From Nocardiopsis coralli (GTDB lineage: Bacteria > Actinomycetota > Actinomycetes > Streptosporangiales > Streptosporangiaceae): a stretch of DNA of 64,000 bases. The stretch spans positions 306,381-370,380 of the forward strand of contig NZ_JADBGI010000002.1 in NCBI RefSeq assembly GCF_014892575.1. Direction: 5' to 3'. The position numbers and the translations under genes are program-made. Under the pieces are notes generated by a model. The model saw nothing but the letters and a program-made list of their open reading frames with translations, was not told the DNA's origin and did no database searches. Below are positions 34,506 through 43,516 of the stretch, piece after piece. Every line of letters begins with the position of its first letter. Position 1 is the stretch's first letter.

Positions 34506-35576
34506 ATGCCCTTCCTCCCCCGCAGGGCCGGCCTGCTGTCCCTGGCGGTGTGCGCCTCCCTCGCCCTCGCTTCCTGCACGGGTGACGCGGGCGAGGACGA
34601 CGAGCGCGAGGCAGGGACGGGCGACGGCCAGGACCCGGACGTGTGGGGTGACACCCCAGGCGTGGTCGTGCACAGCGACGACCGCCGCATGCTCCACGTG
34701 CTCGACCCCGAGACCGGCGAAGAGATCGACAGCCTCGACCCGGGGTTCGGCGACGACCCGCCGGACTACGGTTTCGGCGCGTCCGGGGAACCGTTCACCA
34801 CCGCCTTCTCTCCCGACTTCCGCCACATGGCTCGCGTGACCGAGGACGGTGGAAAGGTCGAGGTGCACGACCTCGTCGATCAGGAACCGGTGTGGGAGCA
34901 CGACCTGGGGTCCGACGGCCTCCACCCGGCCGACACCGACCTCACCTGGGTCGGTTTCGCATCCGACGGTGTGTCTCTGGGCTTCGGCACCGCGGACGGC
35001 GACGGTGAAACGCTCCACCGGGCCAACTTCACGAACGGTGGAGATCCCGAGGAGGTCCGCAGCGCACGTTGGGAGCCCGAGGGCGGTGCCGCCGACTGGG
35101 CCTGGAACCACGACTTCCGGGCGGGCGAGAGGTACAACCACGAGCACGAGGGTGTGGACGGCGAGATCATCGAGGTGGAGGGCGTGCACTCCGGCGAGGA
35201 GCCCATGCCCACCTACGTACGGATCTGGCCGGACGGGGAGATGATCGGCCCGAACGAGGGGTACGAGGACTTCGCCCCCACCCCCGACGGGACCTACATC
35301 GGCGCGAGCATCGACCGCACGGAGGGGTCCGACACCGCCGAGCCGGACGTCGGCCACCTCGTCGAGCTCACCTTCGACGACGAGGGTGAGGTGAGCGAGT
35401 GGTCGGAGATCACCGAAGCCGACGGGATCGACGCCTTCGCCCTCTCCCCCGACCACGAGCAGATCGCGGTGAGCAGGGACGGCGAAGTGTTCCTCCTGCC
35501 CGTTGACGGTTCCGCGGACGAGACCCGCCTGGACGAGGACGGCAGCCAGGACTACCGCGTGCTCGGCTGGTTCTGA
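34506..35576 (+). CDS. Lipoprotein with beta-propeller-like domain
   Basis: A 356-residue probable lipoprotein. Residues 1-20 form a signal peptide (RRAGLLSLAVCASLALASC) ending in an LASC lipobox. After an acidic linker the rest has repeating beta-rich units with DPETGEEIDSLDPGFGDD, FSPDFRHMARVTEDGGKVEV and LSPDHEQIAVSRDGEVFLLP, resembling WD40/YVTN-type propeller blades. It would sit on the outer face of the membrane. It follows the GH15 gene by 49 bp on the same strand and may be cotranscribed. The function is unknown. Confidence 0.75.
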   Translation: MPFLPRRAGLLSLAVCASLALASCTGDAGEDDEREAGTGDGQDPDVWGDTPGVVVHSDDRRMLHVLDPETGEEIDSLDPGFGDDPPDYGFGASGEPFTTAFSPDFRHMARVTEDGGKVEVHDLVDQEPVWEHDLGSDGLHPADTDLTWVGFASDGVSLGFGTADGDGETLHRANFTNGGDPEEVRSARWEPEGGAADWAWNHDFRAGERYNHEHEGVDGEIIEVEGVHSGEEPMPTYVRIWPDGEMIGPNEGYEDFAPTPDGTYIGASIDRTEGSDTAEPDVGHLVELTFDDEGEVSEWSEITEADGIDAFALSPDHEQIAVSRDGEVFLLPVDGSADETRLDEDGSQDYRVLGWF

Positions 35577-35658
35577 CCCGGAAGCGGGGCACCGTCCTCG
35601 ATCGGCCGAATGCAGCATTCGCCCCCGTCAGCGGGTCTGCGCGTTCTAACCTCGTGCC

Positions 35659-35943
35659 ATGGGGGACCACGACACGGGGCGGGGACCGAACGGCGGCGAG
35701 CCCGCGCGCGACACGGACGGGGAACCGCTCGAAGCCGCACAGGTCGCGGCGATGCTCACCGCCGCCGAGACCGCCGCGCTCCTGGGCGTGTCCACGATGA
35801 CCGTCTACCGGCTCATCCGCAGGGGCGGGCTCACCGCGCTGCGGGTGGGCTCGGTGTACCGGATCCCGGAACGGGCGGCGCGCGCCTACCTCCGCGAGGT
35901 GCGCAGCGAACACGAGGCGCAGCGCAGGGTTCCGCGAAGGTGA
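35659..35943 (+). CDS. BldC/excisionase-like helix-turn-helix protein
   Basis: A 94-residue DNA-binding protein. Residues ~32-85 form a MerR-type winged helix of the excisionase/BldC class: LTAAETAALLGVSTMTVYRL, then IRRGGLTALRVGSVYRIPER. In streptomycetes the related BldC controls the onset of development. This protein has an extra ~30-residue acidic N-terminal tail, and BldC itself is usually about 70 residues, so it may be a paralogue. ATG 35659 is assumed; an internal start is possible. It is followed after 74 bp by ung. Confidence 0.8.
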   Translation: MGDHDTGRGPNGGEPARDTDGEPLEAAQVAAMLTAAETAALLGVSTMTVYRLIRRGGLTALRVGSVYRIPERAARAYLREVRSEHEAQRRVPRR

Positions 35944-36017
35944 CGATCCCCGCGTGCGGGGCGTTCGATGCCCCGAAACGGCCGTGACCACCCGGCTCGG
36001 CCGCTAGTGTTCTGGCC

Positions 36018-36692
36018 ATGTCGACACGGGACCTGAACGAAATCATGGACAGCGGGTGGGCCAAGGCGCTGGAGCCGGTAGCGCCCCAGATCGCCCAGAT
36101 GGGGGACTTCCTGCGCCAAGAGGTCGCCGAGGGCCGCACGTACCTGCCGTCGGGGCAGAACGTGCTGCGCGCGTTCCAGCAGCCCTTCGACGACGTGCGC
36201 GTGCTCATCGTGGGCCAGGACCCCTACCCCACGCCGGGCAACGCGGTGGGGCTGAGCTTCTCGGTGGCTCCGGACGTGCGGTTGCCGGCGAGCCTGCGCA
36301 ACATCTTCAAGGAGATGCAGGACGACCTCGGGCTGCCGATGCCCTCCAACGGCGACCTCACACCGTGGACCGAGCAGGGCATCCTGCTGCTCAACCGGGC
36401 GCTGTCGGTCGCCCCGGGCAAGCCGGGTTCGCACCGCAACAAGGGGTGGGAGACCGTCACCGACCAGGCGATCCGGGCGCTGTCCGAGCGCGGCAAGCCC
36501 CTGGTGGCGATCCTGTGGGGCCGCGACGCCCGCAACATGCGTCCGCTGATGCCGGGGGTGCCGTGTGTGGAGTCCACGCACCCGAGCCCGATGTCGGCGC
36601 GCAACGGCTTCTTCGGTTCGCGCCCCTTCAGCCGCACCAACCAGATGCTGGAGGAGATGGGGGCGCCGCCGGTGAACTGGCAGCTGCCCTGA
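36018..36692 (+). CDS. ung: Uracil-DNA glycosylase, family 1
   Basis: A 224-residue enzyme that excises uracil from DNA in base-excision repair. The catalytic water-activating loop [20 protein letters not shown] is present, with uracil recognition in [10 protein letters not shown]. The Leu-intercalation loop is [20 protein letters not shown], containing the conserved HPSPxS. The length is normal. ATG 36018 follows a weak SD. It stands between the HTH gene and a 25-bp tandem duplication before the NACHT gene. Confidence 0.97.
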   Translation: MSTRDLNEIMDSGWAKALEPVAPQIAQMGDFLRQEVAEGRTYLPSGQNVLRAFQQPFDDVRVLIVGQDPYPTPGNAVGLSFSVAPDVRLPASLRNIFKEMQDDLGLPMPSNGDLTPWTEQGILLLNRALSVAPGKPGSHRNKGWETVTDQAIRALSERGKPLVAILWGRDARNMRPLMPGVPCVESTHPSPMSARNGFFGSRPFSRTNQMLEEMGAPPVNWQLP

Positions 36693-36699
36693 GACACTG

Positions 36700-36749
36700 G
36701 GCCCCACACCCCTGACTCCCCTGCGGCCCCACACCCCTGACTCCCCTGC
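36700..36749. repeat. Perfect 25-bp tandem duplication
   Basis: The unit at 36700-36724 (beginning GGCCCCACACCCCTGACTCC) is repeated without change at 36725-36749, directly between the ung stop and the NACHT gene's leader. It looks like a recent slippage duplication and may lie in the NACHT promoter. Confidence 0.9.
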
Positions 36750-36797
36750 ACGCGACCTCGTACTCCACCCCCCGACCGAGGAAGGCGGCCCTTCGCC

Positions 36798-39700
36798 GTG
36801 GCCAAGAAGCTGAGCTATGCGGACGCGTTGAAGGTTCTCGGCAAGAACGACTCGGAGCTGTTGGACTTCGCCGAGAAACTCACCGACGGCGGGCTGGGGG
36901 CGTTGGGGGTGCCCAACCTCTTCGGCCTGCGCGAGCTGTTGGTGGAGAAGGGCAGGGGTGCGCTGGAGGGCATCGGCGCCAAGCTGCGGGGTGAGAGCCG
37001 GCTGACCCGGACCGAGCGGATCGAGGCGGCGCACCGGATCATCGTGGTGGTCTCCTTCCTCGAAGCACTGGAGGAGCGGGGCGAGGAGGTCCCGCTGGGG
37101 TGGAAGGAAGGCAAGGCCCTTCTCCCGGCCGAGCACGCGCTCGACGAGCTCGTCGAGGACCGTGTCGGCCTTCCCGCCCCCACGGACCTGGGCAGCCTCT
37201 CCGGCGAGCCAGTCGGGGACGCGTCGGGGCGGGCGAACGGCGACATGTTCTTCCACGAGTTCGACTCCCTGGCCATCGCGTTCTCGGCCACACCGTCGGG
37301 TGAACCCGACGACGCCTCCCTCGCGTCCGTGGAGTCGGCCCAGGAGCGCTACCGCGAACACCTGCTGCATCTGGCCTCCGAGGTCCCCGAGTTCGCGATG
37401 TGGGTGCATACGGCCGAGCACGAACGCTCCCGGCAGAAGCTCGGGACCGGCCTCGAGGAACTGCACGGCAAGTTGGAGGGCATCGCTTCCGGCCGTCCGG
37501 TCGACACCCGCCGCCAGGAACTGGCCGCCGTCCACCGTGCGACGCTCGACCGGAACGTCATCCGCGCCGGTGACCTGCCCGAAGGGATGCGCCTGCCCTC
37601 GCTCCGGGACGGTTACATCCCTCCGCGCGGCCAGGTGACCACGGCCGGCCCCGCGTCCGTACCCTCCTCCGAGGCCTGGTGGGACGGTCAGCCCGCCGCC
37701 GGCGACCTGCAGTCCTTCTTCGCCGCCCACCTGGTGCACCCGAAGTCCACCGCGCGGCCGACCGTGATCCTGGGGCACCCCGGGGCCGGCAAGTCCAAGT
37801 TCACCGAGATGCTGGCCGCCCAGCTCCCGGAATCGGATTTCCTCGCGATCCGCATCGAGCTGCGCAACGTACAGCCCAACTCGCCGATCCACGTGCAGAT
37901 CGAGGACGGGCTCAAGGGCACCCTGCACGACAACACGTCGTGGCGCGAGCTCGCCGAGTCCGCCGACGGCGCGCTGCCGGTCATCGTCCTGGACGGTTTC
38001 GACGAGCTCCTCCAGGCCACCGGCGTGGACCGCTCGGACTACCTGGAGCAGGTGCAGGAGTTCCAGCAGCGCCAGCGGTCCATGGGCCAACCGGTCGCCG
38101 TCGTGGTCACCAGCCGGACCGTGGTCGCCGACCGGACCCGATTCCCGCTCGCCACGACCGTGGTGCGCCTGGCCCCCTTCGACGAGGGCCAGATGGCGCA
38201 CATGCTCCAGGTCTGGAACGCCACCAACGGCGCCGAGCTCAGCCGTCGCGGGCTGGAGCCGCTCACCACCGACATCCTGCTGCGCTACCGGGAACTGGCC
38301 GAGCAGCCGCTGCTGTTGATGATGCTGCTCATCTACGACGCGTCCGGCAACGCGTTGCGCCAGGCGGCGGAGACACTCTCACACGGTCAGCTCTACGACC
38401 GGCTCCTGACCCGCTTCGCCGAGCGCGAGGTCGAGAAGCACCACGCCTCGCTCAACGGCGACGACTTCGCCGAAGCGGTCGCGCACGAGCTGCGCCACCT
38501 GGAAGTGGCCGCCCTGGCCATGTTCAGCCGCCGGCGCCAGAGCGTGCGGGCGGAGGACCTGGGTTCGGACCTGGCCGTGCTCATGCCGGAGGCGTTCGAG
38601 AGCGAGCACGACACCGGCCTGCACGGGCGCATCTCCCCCGCCCACCAGGTGCTCGGCCGGTTCTTCTTCGTGCACGAGGCCCGGGCACGGCGTTCGGACG
38701 GCAGCGCGAGTGTGTTCGAGTTCCTGCACGCCACATTCGGGGAGTACCTGGTCGCACGCACCGTGGCCGAGGCGTTGGACGACCTGGTGGACGAGCACGC
38801 CGGGGGTTCGCGCAGGCGCCGGCGTCGCAAGCACGGGCCGCAGCGCATCGACGACGGGGAGCTCTACGCCTACGCCTCGTTCGCCAGTTTCGCCGGGCGG
38901 CAGAAGGTCGTGGAGTTCCTGGCCGAGCTGTTGGACGAGCGCTTCGAGGAGGAACCGGAGGCCCGGGACGAGTACAGCGACCTGCTCGTCGACCTGTACC
39001 GCGAGGCCCCGTTCCCGGCGCCCAACCGCTCCTACACCGAGTACGAGCCGGCGCGGCTGCCGCTCACTCGGCGGGAGGGCAACTACACGAGCAACCTCGT
39101 GCTGCTCATGGTGTTGGTCGAGGGCGGCCCGGTGGACCTGACCCGCCTCCACCGCGACGCCGAGGTGCCCGAGCAGGCCTGGCACGCCACGGCGGCGCTG
39201 TGGCGGCGTCTGCCGGGGTCGGAGTGGGCCGCGATCCTGGCGACGCTCCGGGTGCGGCACGCCGGGATCGGTCAGGGCGAGGACTACACGATGACCATCG
39301 AGCTGGAACGCGGTGGGAAGGTGAACGTCGGTGAGTGCATCGGGTTCTACCTCCACCGCGACGTCGACCAGTTGCCGGTGGTGAACGACCCGTACGGGCT
39401 GTCCGTGCCCTTCGCCGGCCAGACGTCCCACCTTCTGCGGTCCACGGGGATGCGCGTCAACGGGAGCGCGGCCCGGCTGGTCGTGAGCATGCTCCCGTAC
39501 CTGCAGCACGTCTCACCCGACCTGGGGAACTGGTACACCGACGCCGAGGTCGACCGTCTGTGGAGCGAACCGCACGAGCTCCTGCAACTGTTGCTCAGCC
39601 ACGACACGGGCCGCGGCCACGTGCTTCGGGAACGCCTGACCGCCTACCGGCGCCTGCTCGCACCGTCGCGCCCGCTGGGCCGCGCCGAGCTGCTCGCCCT

Positions 39701-39995
39701 GCGTCAGGTGAGCGAGGACCTGGCCAGCCACATGGGGGACGAGCGGTACGACCACACCCGGGCACACCTGCGGACCTACCTCGAGCAGCTCTCCGGGGTC
39801 CCCGACGGGCACGACCCCCAGGAGCTCGAATCCGTCCTGGAACGAGCGAGGGCGGTGGCCGGACTCCATCCGGATGGGGCGTGGCTGCTCCGCCTCGTCA
39901 ACGGCGGAGCACGCAGCCCCTCCCCCGACACCGGACGCGAGGGGCCCCGCGCCTCGGGGGACGCAAGGCTGCCCGGAACCTCGGACCGCCCCTAG
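36798..39995 (+). CDS. NACHT-domain STAND NTPase, candidate antiphage protein
   Basis: A 1065-residue STAND NTPase. The N-terminal ~290 residues are helical, of the kind found before NACHT modules in actinomycetes. The NACHT core has Walker A GHPGAGKS at residues 326-333, Walker B VLDGFDEL with Asp399/Asp402/Glu403, and sensor VVVTSRT. An EFLHATFGEYLVART segment follows, typical of the NACHT winged-helix region, then an unknown ~400-residue C-terminal sensor-like part and a disordered tail. Bacterial NACHT proteins (bNACHT) can act as single-gene antiphage systems, analogous to NLRs. No separate effector gene accompanies it. GTG 36798 has GAGGAAGG upstream. Its 3' end overlaps the convergent sirtuin gene by four bases. 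Confidence 0.88.
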   Translation: MAKKLSYADALKVLGKNDSELLDFAEKLTDGGLGALGVPNLFGLRELLVEKGRGALEGIGAKLRGESRLTRTERIEAAHRIIVVVSFLEALEERGEEVPLGWKEGKALLPAEHALDELVEDRVGLPAPTDLGSLSGEPVGDASGRANGDMFFHEFDSLAIAFSATPSGEPDDASLASVESAQERYREHLLHLASEVPEFAMWVHTAEHERSRQKLGTGLEELHGKLEGIASGRPVDTRRQELAAVHRATLDRNVIRAGDLPEGMRLPSLRDGYIPPRGQVTTAGPASVPSSEAWWDGQPAAGDLQSFFAAHLVHPKSTARPTVILGHPGAGKSKFTEMLAAQLPESDFLAIRIELRNVQPNSPIHVQIEDGLKGTLHDNTSWRELAESADGALPVIVLDGFDELLQATGVDRSDYLEQVQEFQQRQRSMGQPVAVVVTSRTVVADRTRFPLATTVVRLAPFDEGQMAHMLQVWNATNGAELSRRGLEPLTTDILLRYRELAEQPLLLMMLLIYDASGNALRQAAETLSHGQLYDRLLTRFAEREVEKHHASLNGDDFAEAVAHELRHLEVAALAMFSRRRQSVRAEDLGSDLAVLMPEAFESEHDTGLHGRISPAHQVLGRFFFVHEARARRSDGSASVFEFLHATFGEYLVARTVAEALDDLVDEHAGGSRRRRRRKHGPQRIDDGELYAYASFASFAGRQKVVEFLAELLDERFEEEPEARDEYSDLLVDLYREAPFPAPNRSYTEYEPARLPLTRREGNYTSNLVLLMVLVEGGPVDLTRLHRDAEVPEQAWHATAALWRRLPGSEWAAILATLRVRHAGIGQGEDYTMTIELERGGKVNVGECIGFYLHRDVDQLPVVNDPYGLSVPFAGQTSHLLRSTGMRVNGSAARLVVSMLPYLQHVSPDLGNWYTDAEVDRLWSEPHELLQLLLSHDTGRGHVLRERLTAYRRLLAPSRPLGRAELLALRQVSEDLASHMGDERYDHTRAHLRTYLEQLSGVPDGHDPQELESVLERARAVAGLHPDGAWLLRLVNGGARSPSPDTGREGPRASGDARLPGTSDRP

Positions 39996-40819
39996 AGGTC
40001 CTCGAAGCCGTGGAAGATCCCGTGGCCGATCTTGGGCACTCGGTGCACCAGCGCCGGCAACACCTCGCCGATCGGCTGCCGCAGCACCGCGGCCGCGTAG
40101 TCGTCGTAGGGCGTGGGTTCGGCGTTGATGACGACCAGGTTGGCGCGGGCCATCATCGCCACGTCGCACAGCCCGGCGACGGGGTGCACGGTCAGCGACG
40201 TTCCCACGGCGATGAACAGGTCGCTCTCCCGCGCGGCCTGGGTGGCGCGCTCGATGGTGTCGGCGTCCAGGCGCTGGCCGAAGGAGATCGTGTCCGACTT
40301 CTGGATGCCCCCGCAGCTCACGCACCGCGGGTCCGACTCCTCGTCCAGACGGGCCATGACCGTGGCACTGGGGGTGCGCAGGCCGCAGTTCATGCACATG
40401 ACCCGCAGCATCGTGCCGTGGACCTCGATGACCTTGTGGTCGGGCAGCCCGGCGGCCTGGTGCAGCCCGTCGATGTTCTGGGTGATGACGGCGTCGAGAC
40501 GCCCGGTGGTGTCCAGCGCGGCCAGGGCGCGGTGCGCGTCGTTGGGTTCGGCCTCCCAGACCTTGTGCGCACGGCGCTGCAGCCACACCTCGCGGCGGAC
40601 GTTGATGTCGCCCATGTAGGTGTCGATGTCGGAGAGCGCCTGGGCGTTGGGGTTGTTGGTCCAGAGCCCGTTGGGTCCGCGGAAGTCGGGGATCCCGGAG
40701 TCGGTGGACACCCCCGCCCCGGTGAGGACGGTGATGCGCGAGGCGGAGGACATGAGTTCGGCCGCCTGGTCGAAACCGTCGGGGTCGGCGAACGGTGCGT
40801 CGGTGGTCGTGGAGGCCAT
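39992..40819 (-). CDS. Sir2-family NAD-dependent protein deacylase
   Basis: A 275-residue class sirtuin that removes lysine acyl groups using NAD. Motifs are VLTGAGVSTDSGIPDFRGPN, ITQNIDGLH, VHGTMLR with the catalytic His, structural-zinc CMNC and CVSC pairs, and AVGTSLTVHPVAGL. The zinc pairs and full core mark a metabolic deacetylase rather than an NADase defence domain. It starts MASTTTDAPF. It is convergent with the NACHT gene (stops overlap by four bases). In actinobacteria such enzymes control acetyl-CoA synthetase. Confidence 0.94.
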   Translation of the reverse strand: MASTTTDAPFADPDGFDQAAELMSSASRITVLTGAGVSTDSGIPDFRGPNGLWTNNPNAQALSDIDTYMGDINVRREVWLQRRAHKVWEAEPNDAHRALAALDTTGRLDAVITQNIDGLHQAAGLPDHKVIEVHGTMLRVMCMNCGLRTPSATVMARLDEESDPRCVSCGGIQKSDTISFGQRLDADTIERATQAARESDLFIAVGTSLTVHPVAGLCDVAMMARANLVVINAEPTPYDDYAAAVLRQPIGEVLPALVHRVPKIGHGIFHGFEDL

Positions 40820-40986
40820 ACTTCATTGTGGCAGCGACACGGGGCGGCCCTGCCGCCGCCGTGTGGGTGTGGTGGCCGTGTCGAACCGGCGCATGGCCCG
40901 TACGCTCGGGTAACACGTGCTGTGCTGCGCAGAAGTGGTGGCCGATGCACGTACCACGGGCAAAGGGTGCCAAAATCGACACAATC

Positions 40987-41877
40987 ATGAAGCAGCCGTC
41001 CTACATCCTCGTGGTCAACGGGACCAAGGTGCAGCGCCCGGTTTTCGTGCTGGGCGCACCGCACTCCGGTGTGCCCGTGATCGCCGGTGCCCTGGCCCGC
41101 GCCACCGGTTTCCATCTCGGCGGCGGGTCGACCGCCGTACTCAACGCCGTGTACTCCGTGGCGCGCAATCCGACGCTGGCCACGGAGAAGGTGGCCGGGA
41201 CGGCGAGCCTGCTGCGCGAGGCCTACGCCGAGGAGTGGCAGCTCACCCCTCTGACCTGCCCGCAGTGCCCGGGGTCCCGGGGTGTGCGGGTGCCCGCCAA
41301 CGTCTCCGCCGAACCGTGTGAGCACAGCCGCTCGGTGACGCGTTACGGCGACGCCACCCCGGAACTGCTGTTCTGCGCCGACGCCCTGTACGAGGCCTTC
41401 CCCGACGCTCTGTTCGTACAGGTGATCCGGGACGGGCGCGACGTGGTGGCGCGCATGGCCGAGGACGACATCTCCCTGGCGTGGCACAAACCGAGCGTGA
41501 TGAAGCCGGCCTCGGAGTTCCCGAACCACTTCTACGGGCTCTCCGACAACGACGACCTCACCGAGTTCCGGGAGGCCTCCACGGTCGGGCAGTGTGCGAT
41601 GCGCTGGCGCGGGGCGGTGCGCATGTCTGCGCGCGTGCGCAGGAACGTCGACTCGGACCAGCTCCTGACGCTGCGGTACGAGGACATCCACGGCGGCGAG
41701 GTCTCCGTAGCCAAGAAGCTGCGGGCCTTCACCGGGGCGCGGGTCTCCGCCTCGCACCTGGTGCTGGAGGACGGTTCCTGGGGTGTGGGGGCCTGGCGCC
41801 GGCAGCTGGACCGGGACGCATCCGCAGAGCTGTACGAGAAGGCCGCGGTCGAGCTCTCCCACCTGGGATACCTCTGA
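40987..41877 (+). CDS. Sulfotransferase-family protein with cysteine knuckle
   Basis: A 296-residue PAPS-dependent sulfotransferase-like protein. The 5'-phosphosulfate loop is VFVLGAPHSGVPVIAGALAR and the 3'-phosphate site is FVQVIRDGRDVVARMAED. Between them is an insertion TCPQCPGSRGVRVPANVSAE ending PCEH, whose CPQC...C-x-H arrangement could bind zinc; this is not normal for the family. The C-terminal half contains LTLRYEDIHGGEV, the usual acceptor region. ATG 40987 (MKQPSYILVV) is chosen over a longer open frame with no coding character. The acceptor may be a glycolipid or secondary metabolite. Confidence 0.8.
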   Translation: MKQPSYILVVNGTKVQRPVFVLGAPHSGVPVIAGALARATGFHLGGGSTAVLNAVYSVARNPTLATEKVAGTASLLREAYAEEWQLTPLTCPQCPGSRGVRVPANVSAEPCEHSRSVTRYGDATPELLFCADALYEAFPDALFVQVIRDGRDVVARMAEDDISLAWHKPSVMKPASEFPNHFYGLSDNDDLTEFREASTVGQCAMRWRGAVRMSARVRRNVDSDQLLTLRYEDIHGGEVSVAKKLRAFTGARVSASHLVLEDGSWGVGAWRRQLDRDASAELYEKAAVELSHLGYL

Positions 41878-41904
41878 CCGCGGCCCGTGCGTGTGCGCCC
41901 GCGC

Positions 41905-42432
41905 TCAGGTGCGGGCGCGTTCGTTCCCGGGTTCGGTGGCGTCCTCGAAAGGACCGCTGACCAGCCCTTCCTCGACCTCGATCTCCAGGGCGCGCTCCTC
42001 GGCGAGCGGATCGTGGTCGTGGGCGTCGGGCACCACGGCGGTGCACGTGAGTTCGATCAGGGCGCCGCGTTCCAGGAGTTCGTGCACCCCGATCACGCTC
42101 ATCGCCGGGTAGTGGCGGCCCATGTGGCGGCGGTAGACGCCGCCGAGGCTGTTCAGGTTGGCGCGGTAGCTGGGGACGGAGGTGGTGTGGATGCGCAGGT
42201 CCACCACGTGCACGGGTTCGGCTCCGGCCGCGCGCAGCGCCTCGACGAGGTTGCCGAGCGCGTGGTCGAACTGGTGCACGACGGTGTCACCGACGATGGT
42301 CCCGTCCGTGCGGCGGGCGCTCTGGCCGCCCACGAAGACGGTGCGCCCGGGGGTGACCACGAGCGCGTGCGCGTAGCCCACCGGCCGGGCGAGGCTGAGC
42401 GGGTTGACGATCTTGTGCGGTGTCCGTGCCAA
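41905..42432 (-). CDS. RidA (YjgF/YER057c/UK114) family protein
   Basis: A 175-residue RidA-like protein; the core family deaminates reactive enamine/imine intermediates. VFVGGQSARRTDGTIVGDTV, then RRHMGRHYPAMSVIGVHELL and LIELTCTAVVPD, matches the family fold. It is longer than canonical RidA (~130 residues), with an acidic tail of ~35 residues. The Arg that binds carboxylates in true RidA is not clearly placed, so it may belong to a non-RidA subgroup. The TTG start at 42432 is supported by GGGAGG just upstream. Confidence 0.85.
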   Translation of the reverse strand: MARTPHKIVNPLSLARPVGYAHALVVTPGRTVFVGGQSARRTDGTIVGDTVVHQFDHALGNLVEALRAAGAEPVHVVDLRIHTTSVPSYRANLNSLGGVYRRHMGRHYPAMSVIGVHELLERGALIELTCTAVVPDAHDHDPLAEERALEIEVEEGLVSGPFEDATEPGNERART

Positions 42433-42512
42433 GGGACCTCCCTCGTGATGGGTGTGCCACCCGAGCCCCTCCCCGGTGGGAACAGAGCCGGTGAGGTGGA
42501 TAAGGTGGGCCC

Positions 42513-42674
42513 ATGTCGTTCACATTCTTGCTGTCCGCCCTCGCCCTCGTCGCGGTGCTGGGCCTGTTCCTCGCGATCTTCGCCGGGGGCGTCGCCTACG
42601 TCGTGCGCATGCGCCGCCAGGGCACCGAGGCCGTGCTGGCCGGGGCCCGCAAGCGCCGCGAACTGCGCGCCTGA
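42513..42674 (+). CDS. Very small single-helix membrane protein
   Basis: A 53-residue protein. One long hydrophobic helix spans residues 4-30 (FTFLLSALALVAVLGLFLAI), followed by a basic tail (RMRRQGTEAVLAGARKRREL). The topology suggests the N-terminus outside and a short cytoplasmic tail. Codon positions have the GC3 pattern of real genes. It is divergent from ridA and convergent with the aldo/keto reductase, whose stop is 8 bp away. The function is unknown. Confidence 0.6.
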   Translation: MSFTFLLSALALVAVLGLFLAIFAGGVAYVVRMRRQGTEAVLAGARKRRELRA

Positions 42675-42682
42675 GAACGGCG

Positions 42683-43516
42683 TCAGTCCCCGTCGAAGGT
42701 GTCGGGGTCGGGGCCGAACCGGTGGCTCTCGTCCAGGGCGCTGACGGCCTCCATGTCCTCGTCCGAGAGCTCGAAGTCGAAGACGTCGAAGTTGGCTCTG
42801 ATGCGTTCGGGCGTGACGGATTTGGGGATCGCCACGTTGCCGAGCTGGATGTGCCACCGCAGCAGCACCTGAGCGGGTGTGCGGTCGAGCCGTTCGGCGA
42901 CCTCGGTGACCGTGGGGTCGTCGAGCAGGTGTCCGTGTCCGAGCGGGCTCCACGCCTCGGTGACGATGTTGTGGCGGTCGTGGAAGTCGCGCAGTTTGTT
43001 CTGCGTCAGCATCGGGTGGAGCTCGATCTGGTTGACCATCGGCACGATGCCGCCCTCGTCGAGCACGCGCTCCAGGTGGGCGACCTGGAAGTTGCACACG
43101 CCGATGGCGCGCACGCGGCCCTCCGCGTAGAGGCGTTCCAGGGCCCGCCACGATGACACGTACAGGTCGCGCTGGGGCAGCGGCCAGTGGATCAGGTACA
43201 GGTCGAGGTGGTCCAGGCCCATGCGCTGCAGGGTCGCGTCGAAGGCCCGCAGAGCGGAGTCGTAACCCTGGTCGGGGTTGGCGAGCTTGGAGGTGACGAA
43301 GACGTCCTCCCGGTCGACCTCCGAGCGGCGCAGCGCCTCTCCCACCCCCGCCTCGTTCCCGTAGGCGGCCGCGGTGTCGATGTTGCGGTAACCGGCGTCC
43401 AGCGCGGTGGTGACCGTGTCGACGACGGCGTCCTGCGGGACCTGCCACACCCCCAGGCCCACCTGTGGCATGCGCAGTCCGTTGTTCAGTGCCGCATCCG
43501 GAACGATGATCATCAT
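42683..43516 (-). CDS. Aldo/keto reductase
   Basis: A 277-residue NADPH-dependent reductase of the AKR5-like type (2,5-diketogluconate reductase group). The catalytic tetrad is visible: Asp and Tyr in DAGYRNIDTAAAYGNE, Lys in TSKLANPDQG, and His in LYLIHWPLP. The NADP-binding C-terminus contains AIPKSVTPERIRANFDVFDF. Two adjacent ATGs (43516 and 43513) could start it. Usual substrates are methylglyoxal and other carbonyls. Confidence 0.93.
   Translation of the reverse strand: MMIIVPDAALNNGLRMPQVGLGVWQVPQDAVVDTVTTALDAGYRNIDTAAAYGNEAGVGEALRRSEVDREDVFVTSKLANPDQGYDSALRAFDATLQRMGLDHLDLYLIHWPLPQRDLYVSSWRALERLYAEGRVRAIGVCNFQVAHLERVLDEGGIVPMVNQIELHPMLTQNKLRDFHDRHNIVTEAWSPLGHGHLLDDPTVTEVAERLDRTPAQVLLRWHIQLGNVAIPKSVTPERIRANFDVFDFELSDEDMEAVSALDESHRFGPDPDTFDGD

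Noticed and set aside
36798..40819. NACHT gene plus Sir2 gene as a two-gene defence operon
   Set aside because: They are convergent, not cotranscribed, and the sirtuin has the zinc cysteines and full core of a metabolic deacylase rather than an NADase effector domain. The four-base stop overlap is not evidence of joint function.
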